A stretch of DNA of 11,824 nt. Origin: Coriobacteriia bacterium. Its GTDB lineage: Bacteria; Actinomycetota; Coriobacteriia; Anaerosomatales; SLCP01. Shown piece after piece: positions 1-5,459 of this stretch (position 1 is its first letter; each line of letters begins with the position of its first letter). The position numbers and the translations under genes are program-made. The notes beneath the pieces were generated by a model. The model searched no databases. It saw nothing but the letters and a program-made list of their open reading frames with translations, and was not told the origin of the DNA. Where the stretch lies: the NCBI GenBank assembly GCA_007125735.1, contig SLCP01000051.1, forward strand, positions 1 to 11,824. Reading direction: 5' to 3'.

Positions 1-55
1 CGGCAGCGGCGGATTTGCCGCTCCGGGCGCCGCCGGTGATGACCACGAGCGCCAT
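1..55 (-). CDS. cobU: CobU N-terminal fragment with P-loop (displaced)
   Basis: Read on the - strand from an ATG at 55-53, this 18-codon piece begins MALVVITGGARSGKS. That is the hydrophobic beta-strand and Walker A (P-loop) start typical of adenosylcobinamide kinase/guanylyltransferase, GGARSGKS being residues 8-15. It runs off the left edge of the window in an open frame. The P-loop binds the nucleotide phosphates used to phosphorylate adenosylcobinamide, so the + strand part alone should lack kinase function. It belongs to the same gene as the body at 61-597 and is here in the wrong orientation. It might instead start a second divergent cobU, but the exact in-frame fit with the body argues against that. 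Confidence 0.78.
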   Translation of the reverse strand, partial: MALVVITGGARSGKSAAA

Positions 56-67
56 CACGCACCGCCG
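1..67. other. Inverted segment splitting cobU
   Basis: The start codon and P-loop of cobU read on the - strand here, while the rest of the gene reads on the + strand just to the right. Bases 1-4 (CGGC) and 64-67 (GCCG) are inverted copies. Flipping 1-67 joins the two parts in frame, with the Ala-Ala-Ala codons running into Val-Arg-Arg-Leu. The restored protein is 194 aa, a normal CobU length. Bases 56-63 would then lie directly upstream of the ATG, with a TGATG stop/start overlap that suggests coupling to an upstream cob gene. The break lies at the very edge of the window, so a fold-back assembly or amplification artefact at a contig end is the likeliest cause. A real inversion cannot be excluded. 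Confidence 0.8.
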
Positions 68-597
68 TCCGTCGCCTCGCCAAGCGCCGCGCCGACGCGG
101 GTGCCGAGGTCGTCGTGGCCGCGTTCGGCGAGGCCGGCTGGGACGCGGAGATGGACGAGCGCATCGCGCGCCACCGCGACGCCCGCGACGCCCGCTTCAC
201 CACGCTCGAGGCCGCCGATCCCACGGCGTGGACAGCCGCCGTGCCCGAAGGCTCGCTGCTGGTGCTCGACTGCCTCGGCAGCCTCGTTGCGCGCCTCATG
301 GCCGGGTGCGAAGACGACCCTGCGCTCGACCCGGTCGCACTCGAAGCGACCCTCGACGCGCGCGTGGCCGAGGTCGTTTCGTGGCTCTGCGGTCGCGCCG
401 GTGACGCGATCGTCGTGACCAACGAGGTGGGCTCCGGTGTCGTTCCGGCGTATCCGAGCGGACGGGTGTTCCGCGATGTCCTCGGACGCGCCAACGCGGT
501 GCTCATCTCGATCGCTGACGCCTCTTGCCTCGCCGTGTCGGGGCGCCTCGTCGACCTCGGCGCGCTCCCGCGTGACGTGCCTTGGCCGGGGGAGTGA
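61..597 (+). CDS. cobU: Adenosylcobinamide kinase / guanylyltransferase, body (N-terminus displaced)
   Basis: CobU phosphorylates adenosylcobinamide with ATP or GTP and then guanylylates it to adenosyl-GDP-cobinamide, in the cytoplasm, during cobalamin lower-ligand assembly. Visible CobU features, numbered in the restored 194-aa protein: an EMDERIARHR segment with His54 where the family's guanylylated histidine lies, a hydrophobic strand ending LDCL (residues 82-88), and VVTNEVGSGVVP (134-145) followed by GRVFRDVLGRAN and a VSGR near the C-terminus. The open frame extends left to stop codons at 37-42, but the expected ATG and P-loop are absent. They lie on the opposite strand at 1-55. The first usable start in this orientation is GTG at 115, which an automatic caller may choose and which would give a 160-aa protein without a P-loop. 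Only 4 bases separate it from cobS. Identity is secure; intactness in the living genome is uncertain. Confidence 0.92.
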   Translation, partial: TAVRRLAKRRADAGAEVVVAAFGEAGWDAEMDERIARHRDARDARFTTLEAADPTAWTAAVPEGSLLVLDCLGSLVARLMAGCEDDPALDPVALEATLDARVAEVVSWLCGRAGDAIVVTNEVGSGVVPAYPSGRVFRDVLGRANAVLISIADASCLAVSGRLVDLGALPRDVPWPGE

Positions 598-601
598 GGC
601 G

Positions 602-1456
602 ATGGACGCGTCTTCAGCACCACGCCGTCCCACACGCCCGCGTCCGCTCCGCGACGCAGCGCTCGCGTTCACGCTCCTGACGGCCCTTCCGCTGCGCGTC
701 GAGTGGCCCGCCGCAGAGGAGCGACCCGACATCGCCGGGTGGTTCCCGCTCGTGGGTGCCGTGCTCGGTCTGCTCGCCACCGCGATAGTGTTTCTGGCTG
801 GGTTGGTCGTTGGCCTCGCGGGGCCTACCGCCGCGGCGTCCTACACGTTCGGCCCCGTTGCGTGGCCCCTCGCGGTGATCGTGGTAGGAACCTGGGCGCT
901 CGCCACGCGGATGCTCCACTGGGACGGGCTCGCCGACACGGCCGACGGCCTCGGCGGAGCAAGCAAGCCCGCGGCGCGCCGCGCGATCATGGCCGACAGC
1001 GCGACGGGCGCGTTCGGCGCGACGGCGGTGGCGTTCGTCGCGCTCGCGCAGGTCGCGTCGGTCGCGACGGTCCTCGGCACCTCGGCGGTGACGCTCACCG
1101 TGAAGGTCGCCGTGCTTGTCGCTGTCCCGGTTCTCGGCAGGCTTGCCGCGACGATGGCGTGCTGGTTCGGCACGCCGGCGAATCCCGGCGGGCTCGGCGC
1201 GTCGGTCGTGGGTCGTCCGCGCGTCGCCGGCGCACTCGCCACGGTCGTGGTGCTCGCTACGTCAGCGGTGATGCTTCATGCGGATGCAGGAACGCTCGGC
1301 GTGGGCTGGCTCGCAGCGGGTATCCTCATCGCAGGGGCCATCCCACACGTGCTCGCCGGCCGCGTCGGCGGCGTGACCGGCGACGTCATGGGCGCGAGCG
1401 TCCTTCTGACCGAGGCTTCGCTGCTGCTCCTTGCGACCCTGGTGGTGATCGCGTGA
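602..1456 (+). CDS. cobS: Adenosylcobinamide-GDP ribazoletransferase (cobalamin-5'-phosphate synthase)
   Basis: CobS is the integral membrane enzyme that joins adenosylcobinamide-GDP to alpha-ribazole(-phosphate), the last joining step of cobalamin synthesis. The 284-aa product starts at ATG 602, preceded by a GGGGGAG-type ribosome site at 587-593. It is somewhat longer than many CobS proteins because of a basic, proline-rich N-terminal tail of about 20 residues. Supporting motifs are the early FTLLTALPLRVE segment, HWDGLADTADGLGG (residues 106-119, the acidic active-site motif of the family), ADSATGAFGA (131-140), and a C-terminal GGVTGDVMGA (256-265) followed by LLTE. Hydrophobic segments at about 45-72, 85-101, 138-157, 165-186, 207-224, 232-250 and 268-284 fit a multi-pass membrane protein. 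Its stop overlaps the next start codon, consistent with a cobU-cobS-phosphatase operon. Confidence 0.95.
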   Translation: MDASSAPRRPTRPRPLRDAALAFTLLTALPLRVEWPAAEERPDIAGWFPLVGAVLGLLATAIVFLAGLVVGLAGPTAAASYTFGPVAWPLAVIVVGTWALATRMLHWDGLADTADGLGGASKPAARRAIMADSATGAFGATAVAFVALAQVASVATVLGTSAVTLTVKVAVLVAVPVLGRLAATMACWFGTPANPGGLGASVVGRPRVAGALATVVVLATSAVMLHADAGTLGVGWLAAGILIAGAIPHVLAGRVGGVTGDVMGASVLLTEASLLLLATLVVIA

Positions 1457-2043
1457 CCGAGGAACGCCGGATACTGCTCGTGCGCCATCCCGAGACCGAG
1501 GCGAACGTCGACGGCCGGTTCGTGGGCCGAGGAGACGCCCCGTTCACCGAGCGCGGGCGTGTACAGGCGGAACTGCTGACCGAGGCGATCGTCGCGTTCG
1601 CGCCCGACGCCGTGTGGACGAGCCCGCTGCGGCGAACGCGCGTCGTCGCCGATGCGGCCGCGGAGCGCCTCGGCCTCGATCCGATCGTCGACGAGCGCCT
1701 GACCGAACTCGATTTCGGCGCCGCCGAGGGGCTCACCTACGAGCAGACCGTCGAGTGCGGCATCGCGTTCGACTTCGCGTCCGCAGACGCGCCGGTGGCG
1801 CCAGGGGGCGAGTCGCGGCGTGACATATACGAGCGCGTGGCTGGAGCGCTCGGCGAGATCGTCGTGCCGGGGCAGCGGGCGGCGATCGTGACGCACGGCG
1901 GCGTCTTCCGCTCAGCGATCACGCACCTTCTCGGATTACCGCTCTCGGCGATATGGGCGTTCCACATCCGCAACGGTTCGATCGCCGACATCCGTATCGT
2001 CGACGGACACGGGATGCTTGAGGAGTTCCGCACACTCGGGTGA
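1453..2043 (+). CDS. cobC: Histidine phosphatase, probable alpha-ribazole-5'-phosphate phosphatase
   Basis: This 196-aa protein belongs to the histidine phosphatase (phosphoglycerate mutase-like) superfamily. The phospho-accepting site is LLVRHPETEAN, with Arg11-His12. Other active-site elements are SPLRRTR (Arg60), LTELDFGAAEG (Glu85) and VTHGGVFR with the second catalytic His148. The RHPE variant, with proline in place of the usual glycine, keeps the catalytic Arg and His. The GTG start at 1453 overlaps the cobS stop as GTGA, so translation is probably coupled. Given its place after cobU and cobS, the likely job is removal of phosphate from alpha-ribazole-5'-phosphate or adenosylcobalamin-5'-phosphate. 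The family is broad and the sequence alone does not fix the substrate, so cobC is assigned from context. The frame is open much further upstream, but that part overlaps cobS and lacks family character. Confidence 0.85.
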   Translation: MTEERRILLVRHPETEANVDGRFVGRGDAPFTERGRVQAELLTEAIVAFAPDAVWTSPLRRTRVVADAAAERLGLDPIVDERLTELDFGAAEGLTYEQTVECGIAFDFASADAPVAPGGESRRDIYERVAGALGEIVVPGQRAAIVTHGGVFRSAITHLLGLPLSAIWAFHIRNGSIADIRIVDGHGMLEEFRTLG

Positions 2044-2053
2044 GATAAGCCCC

Positions 2054-2081
2054 TTGTCGCGCACACGCCGACCTGCGACAA
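2054..2081. repeat. 7-bp inverted repeat in the gap before hisC
   Basis: TTGTCGC at 2054-2060 is matched by its exact reverse complement GCGACAA at 2075-2081, with a 14-base spacer. The arm centres are 21 bp apart, about two helical turns, which would suit a dimeric repressor. The dyad could also fold in RNA, but no T-run follows, so it is a poor intrinsic terminator. The arms coincide with the candidate -35 and -10 boxes. By rough count, a 7-bp match of this kind somewhere in an 80-base gap could occur by chance about one time in ten. Confidence 0.45.
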
Positions 2082-2082
2082 T
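2054..2082 (+). promoter_or_regulatory. Candidate sigma70-type promoter for the hisC-aroA block
   Basis: TTGTCG (2054-2059) and GACAAT (2077-2082) each match four of six bases of the -35 and -10 consensus, with an ideal 17-base spacer. The site sits in the 79-base gap between the cob phosphatase and hisC, about 40 bases before the hisC start. This is one of the few places in the window where a new transcript could begin. The match is moderate, and GC-rich genomes yield chance hits. Confidence 0.4.
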
Positions 2083-2089
2083 CCTCGGC

Positions 2090-2104
2090 ACACCTCGAAG
2101 GTGT
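2090..2104. repeat. 6-bp palindrome upstream of hisC
   Basis: ACACCT and AGGTGT form a perfect 6-bp dyad around a CGA centre, 18 bases before the hisC start. In RNA it would be a tight hairpin with a 3-base loop. If the promoter at 2054-2082 is real, it lies at the start of the 5' leader. It could be an operator half, a small leader hairpin, or chance. Confidence 0.3.
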
Positions 2105-2122
2105 CTGTCGATGGGGAGGCGC

Positions 2123-3223
2123 ATGGACTGGCAGTCTGCCATACGTCCCGAGCTCGAGCCGATGGTGCCGTACTCACCGGGCCTTCGCGCGAGCGAGGTC
2201 CGCGAGCGCTCCGGCAAGGAGCGCATCCTCAAGCTGTCGAGCAACGAGCATCCGTGCGGCCCGTTCCCGAGCGCGATCCGTGCGATGGAGGCGGTCCTCC
2301 CACGGATGAACCGCTACCCGGACGGCTCGGCCCGCGCGCTCCGCGGGGCGCTCTGCGAGCGTCTCGGCCTGGCCGACGAGCACCTGGTTGTCGGTAACGG
2401 CTCCAACGAGATCATCCGGCTCATCGCGCAAGCGCTCCTGCGTCCCGGAGACGAGGTCGTGTTCGCGTGGCCGAGCTTCGTCGTCTACCCGATGGTCGCC
2501 CAGATGTTCGGCGCGATCGCCGTCAAGGTCCCGCTCACGGACGGCGAGGTCCACGATCTCGACGCGATGGCCGAGGCGATCACCGAGCGCACGCGCATCG
2601 TGTTCCTCTGCAACCCCAACAACCCCACCGGGACCATCTATCGGCGCGAGGCCTTCGAGCGGTTCCTCGCTCGGGTGCCGGAAGACGTGCTCGTCGTGCT
2701 CGACGAGGCGTACTTCGAGTTCGTCACCGACCCCGAGTACCCCGATGGGCTCGCATACTTCGACGGCGACCGTCCCATCGCGGTACTCCGCACCTTCTCG
2801 AAGATCTACTCCCTCGCAGGTCTGCGCATCGGCTATGGCGCGCTTCCCGCGCCACTCGCGAGCGCGGTGCACAAGCTGCGCGAACCGTTCAACGTCAACA
2901 CCGTCGCACAGATCGCCGCGTACTACTCGCTCGCCGACGATGCCGAGGTCGCCCGCCGCAAAGAGGAGAACCAGGAGCAGAAGACCTACCTCTATTCGAG
3001 CTTCGACCGGCTCGGCATCTCGTACGTGCCATCGGAGGCCAACTTCGTGTACGTGCACACCGCCAAGCCGGTCGAGGTGTTCGAGGCGCTCCTTGGCGAA
3101 GGCGTGATCGTGCGCGACTTCGGCACCGCTCCCGCGCTCAGGGTAGGGGTCGGCACTCCGGATGACACGCTCGCCACCGTCGCGGCCTTCGAGGTCGTTG
3201 TGGAGCGGTTGGGAGGCGTGTAG
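2123..3223 (+). CDS. hisC: Histidinol-phosphate / aromatic amino-acid aminotransferase (HisC family)
   Basis: A 366-aa PLP-dependent class I/II (fold type I) aminotransferase of the HisC family. Visible elements are LSSNEHPCGPFPSA (residues 38-51, a variant of the family's ASNENPxGP start), NPNNPTG (164-170), DEAYFEF (194-200, with the Asp that contacts PLP) and TFSKIYSLAGLRIGYG, in which Lys227 is the PLP Schiff-base lysine. Arg340 in ALRVGVG is the expected carboxylate-binding arginine. ATG 2123 is preferred because GGGGAGG (2113-2119) is a strong ribosome site just before it; in-frame ATG 2111 is the alternative. HisC enzymes transfer an amino group to imidazole-acetol phosphate, and several also act on phenylpyruvate or 4-hydroxyphenylpyruvate. 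Placed directly before DAHP synthase and prephenate dehydrogenase genes, and away from other his genes in view, it may supply the last step of tyrosine (and phenylalanine) synthesis. That role is an inference. Confidence 0.93.
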   Translation: MDWQSAIRPELEPMVPYSPGLRASEVRERSGKERILKLSSNEHPCGPFPSAIRAMEAVLPRMNRYPDGSARALRGALCERLGLADEHLVVGNGSNEIIRLIAQALLRPGDEVVFAWPSFVVYPMVAQMFGAIAVKVPLTDGEVHDLDAMAEAITERTRIVFLCNPNNPTGTIYRREAFERFLARVPEDVLVVLDEAYFEFVTDPEYPDGLAYFDGDRPIAVLRTFSKIYSLAGLRIGYGALPAPLASAVHKLREPFNVNTVAQIAAYYSLADDAEVARRKEENQEQKTYLYSSFDRLGISYVPSEANFVYVHTAKPVEVFEALLGEGVIVRDFGTAPALRVGVGTPDDTLATVAAFEVVVERLGGV

Positions 3224-3262
3224 CCCCGGACTCCCGCCGATGCCGAGGGAGAGAAGTCGGGG
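3224..3262 (+). promoter_or_regulatory. Stem-loop in the hisC-aroF gap
   Basis: Right after the hisC stop, CCCCG at 3224-3228 pairs with CGGGG at 3258-3262. ACT at 3230-3232 pairs with AGT at 3255-3257 across one bulged G. CCC at 3233-3235 can pair with GGG at 3247-3249. The result is a GC-rich imperfect hairpin. No T-run follows (next bases TAGCATCGG), so it is not a clean terminator. It may stabilise or attenuate the transcript between hisC and the DAHP synthase gene. TAGCAT at 3263-3268 could be a weak -10 box, but I see no good -35 for it. Confidence 0.33.
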
Positions 3263-3290
3263 TAGCATCGGAGTAAGGGAGTGAGTGTCC

Positions 3291-4319
3291 ATGCTTGTCG
3301 TGATGAGGGACCATGCGTCCCGCACGGAGATAGATCACATCGTCGAGCTGCTCGAGGAGGCGGGCGCCCAAGCGCACCTGTCCGGCGGTGAGGTCAAGAC
3401 GATCATCGGCGTCATCGGCGACCGTGAGGTCGTCTACGCGCTCGAGCTCGAGGGGCTTCCCGGGGTCGAGGAGGTCATCCGGGTTCTCAAGCCCTACAAG
3501 CTCGTCAGCCGGGATTTCAGGCCGGAAGACACGGTGGTCCGGCTCGGATCGAGCGGGGTGATCGGCGGAGGGGCGTTCGCCGTGATGGCGGGGCCGTGCT
3601 CCGTCGAGTCACCCGAGCAGATGCAGGCTGTCGCGCGCGCCGCTGCTCACGCGGGCGCCGCGATGCTGCGCGGCGGTGCGTACAAGCCGCGGAGCAGCCC
3701 GTACGCGTTCCAGGGACTCGGGCTCGAGGGACTCAAGATGATGCGCGAGGCCGCCGACGAGTACGGGCTTCCCGTGGTGACCGAGGTGCTCGACGTGCGC
3801 GATGCCGAGACGGTCGCCGAGTGGGCCGACGTGATGCAGGTCGGTGCGCGCAACATGCAGAACTTCATGATGCTCGACGAACTCGGCAGGATCGGGCGTC
3901 CGGTGCTGCTGAAGCGCGGACTCTCGGCCACGCTCGAAGAGCTTCTCTCCGCCGCGGAGTACGTGCTCAAGAACGGCAACCGCGACGTCATCTTGTGCGA
4001 ACGCGGGATACGCACGTTCGAGACGTATACGCGCAACACCCTCGATCTGGCGGGTGTTGCCGCGCTCAAGACGCTCACACACCTGCCCGTGGTGGTCGAT
4101 CCGTCCCACGCCACGGGACGCCGCGATCTCGTCGCCCCGATGGCGCGGGCGTCGGTTGTCGCCGGCGCCGACGGCCTCATGGTCGAGGTGCATCCCGAGC
4201 CGGAGCGCGCAAAGTGCGACGGCCCGCAGTCACTCGACATCCCGGCGTTCAGCGAGCTGATGGAGTCGGTAGTGCCGCTCGTCGATCTTGTTGGTAAGCG
4301 TCCGGGGGTGGCTAGGTGA
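3291..4319 (+). CDS. aroF: 3-deoxy-7-phosphoheptulonate (DAHP) synthase
   Basis: Catalyses the first step of the shikimate pathway, condensing phosphoenolpyruvate with erythrose-4-phosphate. The 342-aa protein is the AroF/KDO8P-synthase-like (type I beta) form. Residues 1-70 make a ferredoxin-like, ACT-like N-terminal domain (GGEVKTIIGVIGD), which in the Thermotoga enzyme mediates tyrosine/phenylalanine feedback. The barrel follows with MAGPCSVES (99-107), LRGGAYKPRSSPYAFQG (126-142), QVGARNMQNF (183-192), LLKRGLSATLEE (206-217), ILCERGIRTFETYTRNT (234-250), VVDPSHATGRR (268-278) and MVEVHPEP (297-304). Cys103, His273, Glu299 and Asp310 match the metal-ligand set known for this family. ATG 3291 fits the family start, with AAGGGAG at 3275-3281. 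GTG 3285 would add two residues but sits very close to that site. The stop overlaps the tyrA start as GTGA. The gene may also be named aroG. Confidence 0.96.
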   Translation: MLVVMRDHASRTEIDHIVELLEEAGAQAHLSGGEVKTIIGVIGDREVVYALELEGLPGVEEVIRVLKPYKLVSRDFRPEDTVVRLGSSGVIGGGAFAVMAGPCSVESPEQMQAVARAAAHAGAAMLRGGAYKPRSSPYAFQGLGLEGLKMMREAADEYGLPVVTEVLDVRDAETVAEWADVMQVGARNMQNFMMLDELGRIGRPVLLKRGLSATLEELLSAAEYVLKNGNRDVILCERGIRTFETYTRNTLDLAGVAALKTLTHLPVVVDPSHATGRRDLVAPMARASVVAGADGLMVEVHPEPERAKCDGPQSLDIPAFSELMESVVPLVDLVGKRPGVAR

Positions 4320-5452
4320 GGTTCGGATCGATAGCGATCGTGGGCGTGGGTCTCATCGGCGGCTCGTTCGCTGCAGCAGCGAAGAGGCTTCCCGATCCGC
4401 CGACGGTCGTGGGTATCGACGTGGACCCGGCAGCGCTCTCGTGGGCGTGCGACCACGGTCTCCTCGACACCGCCTCGCTCCCTGACGGGCTCGGGGCCCA
4501 GGCGTGGCTCGGCGACGACGGAGTGGACCTCGTGGTGCTTGCGACACCGGCAGCGCACGTGAGCCAGTGGCTCATGCGGCTGGGCACGATGGGCTACCAG
4601 GGGGTCGTCACCGACGTGGCTTCGACCAAGAAGGGCGTTGTCGCCGCCGCCGAGCTCTACCTGAGGCCGAGCGCGGCGTTCGTCGGCGGGCATCCGATGG
4701 CGGGTTCGGAACGCAGCGGCGTCGCCGCATCCGACCCCGACCTCTTCCGCGGGGCGTACTACGTGCTCACTCCCACCGAGACGACCGACATGGACGCGTT
4801 TCGCCGCGTACATACGCTCGTATCCGAGTTCGGCAGCCGCGTCGTTTCCGTTGATGCGAACGCGCACGACGACGTCGTCGCGATCGTCAGTCACGTCCCG
4901 CATGTCGCAGCCTCGGCGCTCGTGAACCTCGCGGCTGCGCACGCGGGCGAGCGCGGCGAGGCACTCCGCCTTGCTGCCGGCGGGTTCAAGGACACGACGC
5001 GCGTGGCGGCCGGCAGCCCGGAGCTGTGGACGGGCATCTGTATGGACAACGCCGACGCGGTCATCGCCGGCATCGAGGAGTTGCGCGATGTCCTCGGCAG
5101 GTTCGCGGGGGCTCTTCGCAGCGGTGACGCGGACGATGCCCGGCGGTGGCTCGCCGATGCAGCCGACATCAGGCGCTCGCTGCCGGCGCAGTGGGTTCCC
5201 GCGACCGAGCAGCTCATCGAGGTCGTCGTGCCGGTGCTCGACCGTCCCGGCGTCGTCGCCGAGGTCACCACTGCGGCAGGTCGCCACGGGTGCAACATCG
5301 AGGGCATCGAGATCGACCACCTCTCCGAATCGAGCGCCGACCTGCTTCTCGTGCTGACCGACGAAGGCGATATCGACGGCTTCTCCGAGGAGCTGCGCGC
5401 AGCTGGTTACGCGCCGCGCGTTGGACCGATCGACATCAGGAAGGAGCCGTGA
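4316..5452 (+). CDS. tyrA: Prephenate dehydrogenase with C-terminal ACT domain
   Basis: Oxidatively decarboxylates prephenate to 4-hydroxyphenylpyruvate using NAD(P)+, the committed step to tyrosine. The 378-aa protein has an N-terminal Rossmann fold, IAIVGVGLIGGS (residues 6-17), with Asp at the end of the next strand (VVGIDVDP) favouring NAD+. Then come TDVASTKKGV (99-108), VGGHPMAGSERSG (123-135), and an all-helical domain containing HDDVVAIVSHVPH (184-196, with His193 at the usual catalytic position) and AAGGFKDTTRVAAGSPELW (220-238). Residues about 298-370 form an ACT domain (VVVPVLDRPGVVAEVTTAAG), the typical amino-acid-binding feedback module, which suggests tyrosine inhibition. The GTG start overlaps the aroF stop by 4 bases, indicating coupled translation. 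No chorismate mutase domain is fused, so prephenate must come from a mutase encoded elsewhere. Arogenate use cannot be ruled out. Confidence 0.96.
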   Translation: MRFGSIAIVGVGLIGGSFAAAAKRLPDPPTVVGIDVDPAALSWACDHGLLDTASLPDGLGAQAWLGDDGVDLVVLATPAAHVSQWLMRLGTMGYQGVVTDVASTKKGVVAAAELYLRPSAAFVGGHPMAGSERSGVAASDPDLFRGAYYVLTPTETTDMDAFRRVHTLVSEFGSRVVSVDANAHDDVVAIVSHVPHVAASALVNLAAAHAGERGEALRLAAGGFKDTTRVAAGSPELWTGICMDNADAVIAGIEELRDVLGRFAGALRSGDADDARRWLADAADIRRSLPAQWVPATEQLIEVVVPVLDRPGVVAEVTTAAGRHGCNIEGIEIDHLSESSADLLLVLTDEGDIDGFSEELRAAGYAPRVGPIDIRKEP

Positions 5453-5459
5453 TCGCCGC

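Noticed and set aside
55..780. A 241-codon - strand open frame whose stop abuts the inverted cobU ATG
   Set aside because: It looks like a gene coupled to the - strand ATG, but it is the reverse of the cobU and cobS coding sequence with no recognisable domain. The abutting TGATG arises from the inverted piece.
703..1452. Possible 250-residue N-terminal extension of the histidine phosphatase
   Set aside because: The extension lies wholly inside cobS in another frame and is a run of Arg/Gly. The family start matches GTG 1453.
2044..2110. Intrinsic terminator after the cob genes
   Set aside because: Hairpins are present, but neither is followed by a T-run, so termination is not supported by sequence.
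2018..2122. Upstream in-frame starts for hisC, including ATG 2018 and ATG 2111
   Set aside because: The earlier start would run through the intergenic gap and into the phosphatase gene. ATG 2123 has the strongest ribosome site. ATG 2111 remains a minor alternative.
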